64,000 bases of DNA from contig JBCCHD010000002.1 in assembly GCA_039028935.1 (NCBI GenBank), forward strand, positions 62,001-126,000. The letters run 5' to 3'. This document shows positions 23,111 through 30,877 of this stretch, piece by piece; within the stretch, counting starts at the first letter, position 1; each line of letters opens with the position of its first letter. A program made the position numbers and the translations under genes. Under the pieces are notes generated by a model. That model had not been told where the DNA came from and did no database searches. It worked only from the letters and a program-made list of their open reading frames with translations. The stretch is from Pseudomonadota bacterium (lineage in GTDB: Bacteria; Pseudomonadota; Gammaproteobacteria; Steroidobacterales; SZUA-146).

Positions 23111-23560
23111 CCCACATTCCGTGGCGGGTAGCGCGTTCGGCCCGTCTCGTCGGCCGGTCAGTTCGCCCAGGGCCGACGGGCTGAACCGTCATCCGTCGCC
23201 GTGAGCGAATCGAGCGCTGGGTCATTCACCAAGCGCCAGTCTGCGAGACGGCATGAGTCTGGTCAGGCGTCGAACGTTTGCGCAGATTGCCTGCGCGGAA
23301 CGAGACGGCCCATAAATGTAGAGTTTGTTGCAACGCAATGCAACGGATGCAATTGAAACCAAGCCGGCTAATAAAAAGAAGGAATTAGCTCATATATGGA
23401 AGGCGCGATAGGCACCAATTTAGTGCATATATAAACAATTTTCTCAGTAGACTGAGTTTAGTTACGGTTTCATAAGCAATTATTGCAACTCACCATAACT
23501 CCGTGTCACATTGGCCCTGCGGTTGTACTTATCCGCAACCGTGATGAGAAAGAGGCAGCA
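23111..23560. promoter_or_regulatory. Divergent gltB / arginine-operon control region
   Basis: This stretch is A/T-rich between 23340 and 23500 and carries several dyads. GTTGCA-N6-TGCAAC lies at 23327-23344, within direct TTGCA copies. CTCAGT-AG-ACTGAG lies at 23443-23456. GCAAT-T-ATTGC lies at 23476-23486. A plus-strand promoter may be TAGACT (23448-23453), 17 bases, CATAAG (23471-23476), which places the -35 in one dyad and the start near another. On the minus strand TTGCAT and TACATT with 17 bases between them are a weak candidate for gltB. None of these sites is proven. Arrangement suggests repressor or activator control of both transcripts. Confidence 0.5.
23411..23427. promoter_or_regulatory. 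NtrC-box-like dyad
   Basis: The 17-base site GGCACCAATTTAGTGCA resembles the enterobacterial NtrC box seen upstream of glnA (TGCAC and GGTGC arms with the same spacing). The core is GCAC/GTGC. It sits between gltB and the arg operon, both nitrogen-metabolism transcripts. The resemblance is by eye only, and no ntrC gene is in the window. Confidence 0.35.
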
Positions 23561-23641
23561 ATGCATTTACCGTACCCAGTCTATATTGTTCCCCGCCGCG
23601 CACCGCGGCGCAATTCCGGAGTTTTATCCGAGGCTGGTTAG
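23561..23641 (+). CDS. Arginine-rich leader peptide of the arg operon (proposed)
   Basis: The frame encodes 26 residues, starting Met-His-Leu-Pro-Tyr-Pro and ending Glu-Ala-Gly before TAG at 23639-23641. AGAGG lies about seven bases before the ATG. Residues 12-17 are Arg-Arg-Ala-Pro-Arg-Arg, codons CGC CGC GCA CCG CGG CGC at 23594-23611. These codons also form a 7-pair GC hairpin (23594-23600 with 23604-23610). The peptide is followed by an intrinsic terminator and then, 91 bases after its stop, by the first arg gene. This is the layout of leader peptides such as trpL and hisL, whose translation rate reports charged tRNA. No function of the peptide itself is implied. A frame in another register overlaps it but runs through the terminator. 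Confidence 0.75.
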   Translation: MHLPYPVYIVPRRAPRRNSGVLSEAG

Positions 23642-23692
23642 TACGCGAATGCGAGTGTATTTAAAACCCGGCCATTTGGTCGGGTTTTTTTT
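23632..23692 (+). terminator. Attenuator of the arg operon: terminator with alternative pairing
   Basis: The terminator stem is AAAACCCGGCC (23663-23673), loop ATTT, GGTCGGGTTTT (23678-23688), eleven pairs with one G-U, and eight T residues at 23685-23692. GGCTGGTT at 23632-23639, in the last leader codons, can pair with 23665-23673 (eight pairs, one bulged C, one G-U). A ribosome held at the Arg codons would leave GGCTGGTT free and favour read-through; one reaching the stop codon would cover it and favour termination. The structures are drawn by eye without energy calculation. Confidence 0.72.
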
Positions 23693-23732
23693 ATGTCTAA
23701 ACTATGGCAATGCAGCATAAACAGGAGCATTG

Positions 23733-24755
23733 ATGAAGCACTTTTTATCCACCGAGGACTGGAGTCAGTCTGAATTGCAAAATCTGCTGTCGATGGCTGC
23801 GGACCTCAAGCGAGAACCGATCAACAACGCGCTTGCGGGCAAAAGCATTGCGTTGCTCTTTTTCAACAACTCTATGCGCACCCGCACATCGTTTGAATTG
23901 GGTGCGCATCAGCTCGGCGCAAAAGCCATTGTTTTAACACCCGGTAAAGATGCCTGGCCTTTGGCGTTTGATTTGGGCGAGGTGATGGACGGCGTGGCCG
24001 AGGAGCATGTGGCCGAGGCGGCGCAGGTATTGTCTCGCTACTGCGACTTCATTGCCGTCCGGTGTTTTCCCAAATTTGAAAACTGGCAGCTCGATCGCCA
24101 GGATCGCGTGATTCAGTCGTTCGCCGAATACGCCACGGTGCCTGTCATTAATATGGAAACTATTGTCCATCCCTGTCAGGAGCTGGCATTGGCCATGACG
24201 ATGCAAGAGCACTTTGGCACGTTAGCCAATCGCAAATTCGTGCTCACGTGGACATATCACCCCAAACCACTGAATTCCGCCGTCGCCAATTCCGCTTTGT
24301 TGATCGCAACCAAGCTCGGTATGGATGTCACCTTATTGTGTCCGAACGAAGAGTATTTACTCGACGCACACTACATGGAGGCCGCCAAAGATTTCAGTGC
24401 CGCGGCGGGGCAAACGCTCACGGTGACGCACGACATCGCCGCCGCTTATGACGGTGCCGACATGGTGTACGCCAAGAGTTGGGGCGCCTTGCCCTATTTT
24501 GGCCGATGGCCCGAAGAGCAGCCCATGCGCGAGCAACATCGGCATTTTATCGTCGACGAAGCAAAGATGGCGCGGACAAACAACGCTCGATTTAGTCATT
24601 GCTTGCCGCTTCGCCGCAATGTAAAAGCCACTGACGCGGTGATGGACGCTGACTACTGCATGGCCGTTGATGAGGCCGAAAATCGTTTACACGTTCAAAA
24701 AGCGCTCATGATGCGCCTGAATGAACACGCGTCGTTTAAGTTGAACGACGAATGA
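23733..24755 (+). CDS. argF': N-acetylornithine carbamoyltransferase
   Basis: AOTCase transfers carbamoyl phosphate to N-acetylornithine, giving N-acetylcitrulline, an alternative to the usual ornithine step. The 340-aa protein has the carbamoyl-phosphate loop SMRTRTSFE and HPCQELA. It matches Xanthomonas AOTCase closely, including WTYHPKPLNSAVANSA and HCLPLRRNVKATDAVMD. The Glu in GVAEEHVAEAA (residue 90) corresponds to Xanthomonas Glu92, the residue that separates acetyl from succinyl substrates. Lys298 in VKATD matches the lysine reported as carboxylated there. The ATG at 23733 has AGGAG upstream; a TTG three bases earlier is less likely. It is the first gene of the arg operon, downstream of the attenuator. 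Confidence 0.95.
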   Translation: MKHFLSTEDWSQSELQNLLSMAADLKREPINNALAGKSIALLFFNNSMRTRTSFELGAHQLGAKAIVLTPGKDAWPLAFDLGEVMDGVAEEHVAEAAQVLSRYCDFIAVRCFPKFENWQLDRQDRVIQSFAEYATVPVINMETIVHPCQELALAMTMQEHFGTLANRKFVLTWTYHPKPLNSAVANSALLIATKLGMDVTLLCPNEEYLLDAHYMEAAKDFSAAAGQTLTVTHDIAAAYDGADMVYAKSWGALPYFGRWPEEQPMREQHRHFIVDEAKMARTNNARFSHCLPLRRNVKATDAVMDADYCMAVDEAENRLHVQKALMMRLNEHASFKLNDE

Positions 24756-24867
24756 ACGTCGAGTCAGTACAAAGAAGGAACACGCTGGAGAGTACGTCAC
24801 GACCCATGGCCAATCGATCGGGGCCAGGTCGAGCGACACGATTAACGTCACGATCGAGGAGTGTTTG

Positions 24868-26076
24868 ATGTCCCAGTCTGTAGTACTTGCCTTTTCCGGT
24901 GGTTTGGATACGAGCTTTTGTGTGCCGTGGTTGCGTGAACAAGGCTTTGAGGTGCACACGCTCTTTGTTGACACCGGCGGTGTCGGCCAGGATGAGGTTG
25001 AACGCATCGAAGCGCGCGCCATGGCACTCGGTGCTGAGAAACACCACTGTTTTGACGCCTCGCATGACGTGTGGAATGAAGTGCTCATACCGCTCATTCG
25101 TTCTGGTGGATGGTACCAAGGTCAGTATCCGCTGCTGTGTTCTGATCGCTATGTCATTGTTAAAGCGTCGTTGGCATTGTGTGATCGGTTGGGTACCAAG
25201 CACTTTGCCCACGGCTGCACCGGCATGGGTAACGACCAGGTGCGTTTCGATTTAACGGTAAAAACGCTGGGCGACTACAACATCATCGCGCCCATTCGTG
25301 CTATCCAACGAAAGGGACTCAATGTACGCGAGTACGAGAAGGCGCAACTCGAAGCACTGGGTTTCGATGTACCGGACAAGACTGACCAGTACACCATCAA
25401 CGAGAATCTGATGGGTGTGACGCTTTCGGGCTCTGAAATTGACGAGTGGAAGGAGCCCGGTGAAGGTGCGCGGGTGTTGACGAAACCGGCGAGCGTATGG
25501 CCGTCTGAAACACTGCGAATCGATGTGACGTTTGAGCGCGGCGTGCCGGTGGCACTCGACAACTCGCCAATGAGTGGCCCGGATTTGCTCGCCACGCTGA
25601 ACCGCGAGTTCGGGGTGTACGGCGTTGGTCGGGGTATCTATACGGGGGACACCACCGTTGGTCTTAAAGGACGCATCGTATTTGAGGCGCCGGGCATTAC
25701 GGCACTCGACGTTGCGCATCGCGCCTTGGAAGAGGCCACCAGTACGCGGCAGCAGAACGCGTTCAAGTCGGTTGTGGCAACAAAGTGGGCCGAGCTTGTC
25801 TACCAGGGTTTCTTTTATGATCCGCTTAAACACGACCTAGAGGCCTACCTCACCCAGTCACAGCAGTGCGTGAACGGCACCGTCACGCTGCGTACCGCGG
25901 GTGGCATGGTGGAGGCGGTGGCGATTGACTCACCACACTTACTAACCACAGGCACCGCAGGCTATGCGCAACATGCCGACTGGTCGGTGGAGGAGGCCGA
26001 GGGCTTCATCAAGTTATTTGGTCAAAGCTCCGCTCTGTGGGCGCAGATCAACGGTGCAGGAGTATCGGACACGTGA
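24868..26076 (+). CDS. argG: Argininosuccinate synthase
   Basis: ArgG joins citrulline and aspartate using ATP. The 402-aa product begins with the ATP-pyrophosphatase P-loop AFSGGLDTSF and includes GCTGMGNDQVRFD and the citrulline/aspartate contact region KTDQYTINENLMG. It looks like the Xanthomonas-type subfamily rather than E. coli ArgG. ATG 24868 has GAGGAG at 24855-24860; the TTG just before it is not needed. It lies 112 bases after the carbamoyltransferase with no terminator between. Because this pathway makes acetylcitrulline, ArgG depends on the deacetylase encoded next. Confidence 0.96.
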   Translation: MSQSVVLAFSGGLDTSFCVPWLREQGFEVHTLFVDTGGVGQDEVERIEARAMALGAEKHHCFDASHDVWNEVLIPLIRSGGWYQGQYPLLCSDRYVIVKASLALCDRLGTKHFAHGCTGMGNDQVRFDLTVKTLGDYNIIAPIRAIQRKGLNVREYEKAQLEALGFDVPDKTDQYTINENLMGVTLSGSEIDEWKEPGEGARVLTKPASVWPSETLRIDVTFERGVPVALDNSPMSGPDLLATLNREFGVYGVGRGIYTGDTTVGLKGRIVFEAPGITALDVAHRALEEATSTRQQNAFKSVVATKWAELVYQGFFYDPLKHDLEAYLTQSQQCVNGTVTLRTAGGMVEAVAIDSPHLLTTGTAGYAQHADWSVEEAEGFIKLFGQSSALWAQINGAGVSDT

Positions 26077-27140
26077 CTTATCGCGCAGAAATCTTGGGCC
26101 ATCTTGAGGCACTCGTGGGTTTCGACACATGCAATCCACCTCGCGCATTTGATGAAACTGGCTTATTTGCCTATCTAAAGCAGAGTCTGCCTCGGTTCGA
26201 ACATACGCTGTGGAATCATGGCGAAGGGCGCATTAGTTTGCTCAGCGTGCGCGGCAACCCTGACCTGTTGTTTAACTTTCATGTTGACACGGTACCGGTT
26301 AATGAAGACTGGACGCACAACCCGTTTGTGTTGTCGGTAAGCAATGAGCGCGCCACGGGTCTTGGTGCGTGTGATATTAAAGGCGCCGCGGCGTGCATGC
26401 TTACGGCAGCCGCGCACAGTGCTGGCGATGTCGCGTTGCTCTTTACGTCCGATGAGGAAGCCGGCAACAGTCACTGTATCAACACCTATCTGGCTCAACC
26501 GCATGGTTTTCAGCAGGTGGTTGTCGCTGAACCCACCCAATCGCGCATCGTGCGCGCGCATCGCGGTATTGTGACCGCGTCGGTGTCATTCAAAGGTGCT
26601 GCAGGTCACGCCTCCTCGCAGCAGCAGGTAGGCGACAGTGCGCTCCATCAAGCCGTGCACTTTAGCCATCGCGCACTGCGATGGGCCGACGAGCAGCAGT
26701 CTCGTACTTACCAGAACTTAATGGGTGTGCGGTTTAATCTCGGAACGCTCAATGGCGGCATCAAGCCCAACATGATTGCACCCTCTGCGGAACTCAAGTT
26801 TGGCTTGCGCACGCTACCCGGTGACGATCAATCGGAGTTGGTGCGCCATTTCGAGACACTCGCTGGTGACTATCCGAGGGCCATGTTGACGCCCGGCTTT
26901 ATCGCGCCGTCACTGACCGCCACGTCTGATGATCTGGTGGCGCGTCTCGATGGCCCAGTGGGCGAGGCGGTTGATTTTTGGACCGAAGCGGCGCTGTTTG
27001 CGAAAGCCGGCTGTGACGTTGTGGTGTGGGGGCCGGGGGACATAGCGCAAGCTCATACCGCCGATGAATGGGTGGATTGTGGTGAACTTGAGGTTATGAC
27101 CGAACACTACGAACGGATACTGAATCATGGCGCCGCATAA
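26073..27140 (+). CDS. argE: M20 deacetylase: N-acetylcitrulline/N-acetylornithine deacetylase
   Basis: The 355-aa protein is an M20 metallopeptidase-fold enzyme. Metal ligands are recognisable in LLFNFHVDTVPVN (His-x-Asp), GLGACDIKGAAA (bridging Asp) and FTSDEEAGN (catalytic Glu pair). A dimerisation domain follows. In Xanthomonas the enzyme at this position acts on N-acetylcitrulline, and the neighbouring AOTCase makes that the expected substrate here. The GTG start at 26073 overlaps the argG stop (GTGA) with AGGAG ten bases upstream. The longer frame from 26037 lies inside argG and is unlikely. The stop overlaps the next gene by 14 bases. Confidence 0.93.
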   Translation: MTYRAEILGHLEALVGFDTCNPPRAFDETGLFAYLKQSLPRFEHTLWNHGEGRISLLSVRGNPDLLFNFHVDTVPVNEDWTHNPFVLSVSNERATGLGACDIKGAAACMLTAAAHSAGDVALLFTSDEEAGNSHCINTYLAQPHGFQQVVVAEPTQSRIVRAHRGIVTASVSFKGAAGHASSQQQVGDSALHQAVHFSHRALRWADEQQSRTYQNLMGVRFNLGTLNGGIKPNMIAPSAELKFGLRTLPGDDQSELVRHFETLAGDYPRAMLTPGFIAPSLTATSDDLVARLDGPVGEAVDFWTEAALFAKAGCDVVVWGPGDIAQAHTADEWVDCGELEVMTEHYERILNHGAA

Positions 27141-28446
27141 GCAAACACGCGAAATTATCCATCGACTGCTCAATACCATGGGGAGCGAGCAGGAGATTCA
27201 GCAATATTTAAAACGCTATTCTGACCTCGATGTCGATAAGTTTGCGGTGGTTAAAGTAGGCGGTGCGATTTTATCCTCGTCGTTGCCTGCGCTGACGTCG
27301 GCGCTGGTTTTCTTACAGCGCGTAGGCTTGACACCCATCGTTGTGCATGGCGCCGGCCCTCAGCTCAATGCGGCGTTGGCACAGCACAATATCGATTCGC
27401 AGGTGGTGGATGGCTATCGGGTGACCACGCCCGAGGTGCTCAAACACGCTCGGCGCGTATTTCTCCAACAAAACATGAACATCGTCGAAGCGCTGCGCGA
27501 CGCTAATACTGGCGCGGCGCCCATTACCAGTGGTGTACTCGAAGCGGAGATTTTGGACGACGGTCGATATGGCATGGTGGGTAAAATTACCGACGTCCAC
27601 CTCGATGTCATCCGCCACTGTTTGGACGGCGGTATGCTGCCCATCGTGTCGCCGCTTGGCGAAACGCCAGATGGTCAGATCGTCAATATCAATGCCGATG
27701 TGGTCACCAACGCGTTAGTGCGAGCGCTTCAGCCATACAAAATTATCTTTCTCACCGAAACCGGCGGCATCCTCAATGGCGAAGGCCGCATCATTTCGTC
27801 CGTCAATTTGTCCACCGATCTTGAGCAGTTACTGCAACAAGAGTGGCTGCACTCCGGTATGCGTCTCAAAGTGGAGCAAATCGCGAATCTGTTGCGTGAC
27901 TTGCCGGATACGTCATCGGTGTCGATTACCCAGCCCGATTTTCTCGCTCGTGAACTGTTCACCCACAAGGGGTCGGGCACGCTGATTCGAGTAGGCGAGT
28001 CGATCAACGCGCATACGGGTTGGCACTCCGTCGATGAAGGCAAACTACGTGAGCTCATAGAATCGAGCTTCGGACGCCGCCTTATTGACAATTACGCCGA
28101 GCAGAAGAATTTGCTCGCCGCTTACGTCAGTCAGAATTACCGCGCGGCCGCAGTGATCACAACGAATGACGGAGTGCCGTGGCTCGACAAGTTTGCGGTC
28201 ACCGATAAAGCACAAGGGGAAGGCCTCGGCAAAGCGGTGTGGGACGCGGTACGGAATGGTCATACGCAGCTTTTTTGGCGTGCGCGTCCCAACAATCCGA
28301 TCAATTCATTTTACTTTCGCCAGGCAGATGGTGTGATCAAAACCTCGGACTGGAATGTATTTTGGTATGGCCTTAACGACTTGAAACAGGTAGAACGTTG
28401 CGTGGAGGCGGCTGTCAAAACGCCTGCCACCTTGGCGCGCAGTTAA
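27127..28446 (+). CDS. argB: Bifunctional N-acetylglutamate synthase/kinase
   Basis: The 439-aa protein has two domains. Residues about 35-285 are an amino-acid kinase (FAVVKVGGAIL, VHGAGPQLN, INADVVTNALV), the N-acetylglutamate kinase fold. Residues about 290-435 are a GNAT acetyltransferase of the vertebrate-like NAGS type (KFAVTDKAQGEGLGKAVWDA with the acetyl-CoA loop, then RPNNPINSFYFRQADG). Xanthomonas and Maricaulis have such NAGS-K fusions that do the first two steps of arginine synthesis. This explains why no separate argA or argB is in the operon. Feedback control by arginine is expected at the kinase domain. It overlaps argE by 14 bases. Confidence 0.94.
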   Translation: MAPHKQTREIIHRLLNTMGSEQEIQQYLKRYSDLDVDKFAVVKVGGAILSSSLPALTSALVFLQRVGLTPIVVHGAGPQLNAALAQHNIDSQVVDGYRVTTPEVLKHARRVFLQQNMNIVEALRDANTGAAPITSGVLEAEILDDGRYGMVGKITDVHLDVIRHCLDGGMLPIVSPLGETPDGQIVNINADVVTNALVRALQPYKIIFLTETGGILNGEGRIISSVNLSTDLEQLLQQEWLHSGMRLKVEQIANLLRDLPDTSSVSITQPDFLARELFTHKGSGTLIRVGESINAHTGWHSVDEGKLRELIESSFGRRLIDNYAEQKNLLAAYVSQNYRAAAVITTNDGVPWLDKFAVTDKAQGEGLGKAVWDAVRNGHTQLFWRARPNNPINSFYFRQADGVIKTSDWNVFWYGLNDLKQVERCVEAAVKTPATLARS

Positions 28447-28520
28447 CGTCGCCAAATCAGCGCGCATCGGTAGACTTACCGGATCAGCGGCCGAGCGACA
28501 AACAGTGATGTGGAACGATT

Positions 28521-29456
28521 ATGAAACAGGTTGGACTCGTTGGCGCTCGTGGCTTTGTTGGGGGTGAGCTTATTCGCGCGATGCAGGGTCATGCGGAATT
28601 CGAGTTAGCCTACGCAAGCTCGCGTGCACTGCATGGACAGCTGTTGCGTCGCGCGGTGCCAGGCAGTTCGAGCAATCTGCAATTTGAGCGGCTCGAGCCG
28701 GAGGATTTGGCTGAACGCGAGGTCGATATTGTTGTGCTGGCACTGCCCAACGAATTGGCGGCACGCTTTGCCAGCGCGCTTCCGGCATCCACCATCGTCA
28801 TTGATCTGAGCGCCGATTATCGTTTTGACGATGAGTGGTACTACGGTTTGCCTGAGCTGACTCGGGCTCAAGCGGCTGGTCATACGCGCATCAGCAACCC
28901 AGGATGCTATGCCACCGCGATGCAGCTGGCGCTATACCCCATACGCGACCTATTGGATGGGCCGGCGGCGTGTTTCGGCGTATCGGGTTACAGCGGTGCG
29001 GGCACGAAGAAAAGTCGCTATAACAATCCCACTGAACTCGATAAGAATCTCATTCCGTATAAAACCATCAATCACATTCATGAGCGAGAGGTGGGTAGGC
29101 AGCTTGGCGCCGACGTGCACTTTACACCACATGTGGCGTCCTTTTTTCGTGGCATTCTTATGACCGTGAACGCTCGATTCCAAGCGCCGGTGAGTCTTGA
29201 GGCCCTGCAGTTGCGTTACACCGATCTGTACGCGAATGAGGCGCTTATCGAACTCACAGAAGACGTGCCGATGGTCAACGCGAGTGTGGGTCGGTCCGGC
29301 GCGACGCTCGGCGGGTTTGCGGTGAGTGAAGACGGCCTTCGTGCGGTCGTGCATTGCACGCTCGACAACCTGCTTAAGGGGGCCGCGACGCAGGCGTTGC
29401 AAAACATGAATCTTGCTTGTGGTCTTAACGAACTGGAAGGAATACGACTTGGCTAA
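28521..29456 (+). CDS. argC: N-acetyl-gamma-glutamyl-phosphate reductase
   Basis: ArgC reduces N-acetylglutamyl phosphate with NADPH to the semialdehyde. The 311-aa product starts with the dinucleotide motif GLVGARGFVGGELIR. The catalytic Cys is in ISNPGCYATAMQLAL, and VSGYSGAGTKKS is the family's conserved loop. The C-terminal region KTINHIHEREVGRQL and HVASFFRGILMT fits the substrate site. Length is normal for the Xanthomonas-type enzyme. It lies 74 bases after the NAGS-K gene and its stop overlaps the argH start by eight bases, so the operon continues. No terminator is seen in between. Confidence 0.96.
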   Translation: MKQVGLVGARGFVGGELIRAMQGHAEFELAYASSRALHGQLLRRAVPGSSSNLQFERLEPEDLAEREVDIVVLALPNELAARFASALPASTIVIDLSADYRFDDEWYYGLPELTRAQAAGHTRISNPGCYATAMQLALYPIRDLLDGPAACFGVSGYSGAGTKKSRYNNPTELDKNLIPYKTINHIHEREVGRQLGADVHFTPHVASFFRGILMTVNARFQAPVSLEALQLRYTDLYANEALIELTEDVPMVNASVGRSGATLGGFAVSEDGLRAVVHCTLDNLLKGAATQALQNMNLACGLNELEGIRLG

Positions 29457-30747
29457 TCTGCTTTGGCAAAGCGACGGTACGTCGCTGGACGAACGCATCA
29501 TGCAGTTTTTGGCGGGTGAGGATGTGACTCTCGACCAACAGCTGTTTTTGTTTGATGTGCGTGCGACCCAGGCCCACGTGAGGGGACTGGAGAGCATTGC
29601 GGTGCTGACCGCCCAGGAGTGCGGCACGCTTTGCGACACGCTCGATGTCATTGCCGCTGATTTTGTTTCGGGTAAATTAACGCTGACCAGTGAGTTTGAA
29701 GACGGGCATTCGGCCATTGAGCACTGGCTAACCGAACGCATCGGTGAGTTGGGCGGCAAAGTGCACACTGGCCGAAGCCGTAACGATCAAGTGCTGGTCG
29801 CCACACGGCTTTTCATGCTGCACAGTCTGGCTGAACTCAAACAACTTAGCGTGGCGAGCGCCGCCATTTGCCTGGCACGGGCCGAAAAGGGTATGGATCA
29901 GCCCATGCCCGGGTACACCCATCTACAACGTGCCGTGGTGTCGTCGGTGGGCATGTGGTTTGCCGCGTTTGCAGAGGCCTTTGTGGATAATGCTGAGTTG
30001 GCGTCGCAGACGGCGCAGTGGATCAGCAGTAATCCACTGGGTACGGCCGCTGGTTACGGCGTCAATCTTCCGCTCGATCGCGCGCTCACTACTCGGGAGC
30101 TCGGCTTTGAGCGTTTGCAGGTGAGTCCGATTTATGCGCAGAACAGTCGAGGCAAGTTTGAACTGCAGGCGCTCAGCGCGTTTTCTCAGGCGCTGCTGGA
30201 TGTGCGTCGACTGGCCTGGGATTTGAGCGTATTTACCACGGCCGAGTTCGATTTCGTGTCATTGCCCGACACCTACACCACTGGGTCGTCGATTATGCCG
30301 AACAAACGCAATCCGGATGTGATCGAGTTGCTGCGTGCGGCGTTTGGTGTGGTCGACGGCGCGATGACCGAATTAACCGCAAACCTATCGTTGCCGAGTG
30401 GTTATCATCGGGACTTACAGAACACCAAAGGACCGTTGCTGCGCGCCGTGCAGCATGCGCTGGGCGCGCTTCGGCTCATGCCGGAACTGTTGGAAACGGT
30501 AACGTTCAATGTTGAAACCATGAGTAAGGCAATGGATCGAGGTATGTTCGCGACGGATATCGCGGTGGAACTTGCTGCCAAGAACATCCCGTTTCGACAG
30601 GCGTATCGGCTGGTGAAAGAGGGGTTGGATGAAATTGATGATCTGTCGCCAAGCGATAGCCTGAATAAACGCGTATCGCCTGGTGGTGCGGCCGATCTGC
30701 GACTCGATCTGATCCAGGCTCGACTCAATACGCTTGTTGAACATTGA
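29449..30747 (+). CDS. argH: Argininosuccinate lyase
   Basis: ArgH cleaves argininosuccinate to arginine and fumarate, the last step. The 432-aa protein shows HTGRSRNDQV, the base His in GYTHLQRA, and the signature GSSIMPNKRNPDVIEL containing the catalytic Ser. No ATG fits the protein start; the frame-opening region before it is unlike the family. TTG at 29449 gives LANLLWQSDG, has GGAAGG eight bases upstream, and overlaps the argC stop by eight bases, so translation is probably coupled. It ends the arginine operon; 130 bases follow before an AEC transporter gene on the same strand. Confidence 0.95.
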   Translation: MANLLWQSDGTSLDERIMQFLAGEDVTLDQQLFLFDVRATQAHVRGLESIAVLTAQECGTLCDTLDVIAADFVSGKLTLTSEFEDGHSAIEHWLTERIGELGGKVHTGRSRNDQVLVATRLFMLHSLAELKQLSVASAAICLARAEKGMDQPMPGYTHLQRAVVSSVGMWFAAFAEAFVDNAELASQTAQWISSNPLGTAAGYGVNLPLDRALTTRELGFERLQVSPIYAQNSRGKFELQALSAFSQALLDVRRLAWDLSVFTTAEFDFVSLPDTYTTGSSIMPNKRNPDVIELLRAAFGVVDGAMTELTANLSLPSGYHRDLQNTKGPLLRAVQHALGALRLMPELLETVTFNVETMSKAMDRGMFATDIAVELAAKNIPFRQAYRLVKEGLDEIDDLSPSDSLNKRVSPGGAADLRLDLIQARLNTLVEH

Positions 30748-30877
30748 GCGTGTCGTTCACTGGGCAAGTTGCCGATCTGGCCGCCGCGATGCGCGTCAGT
30801 CGGCTGGCCGTGCGACAAAGAATGCCGCATGTCGCCCATGACGGTCGTTCGCGAATGCCACCGCGAAACGGCTAGCC

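Noticed and set aside
23511-23526. Sigma-54 -24/-12 promoter before the leader peptide
   Set aside because: GG and a second element have the right spacing, but GC at -12 is GT and the rest of the consensus is poor.
23511-23720. 69-residue plus-strand frame upstream of the arg operon
   Set aside because: It runs through the terminator and T run, lacks a ribosome site, and uses another register than the Arg-rich leader.
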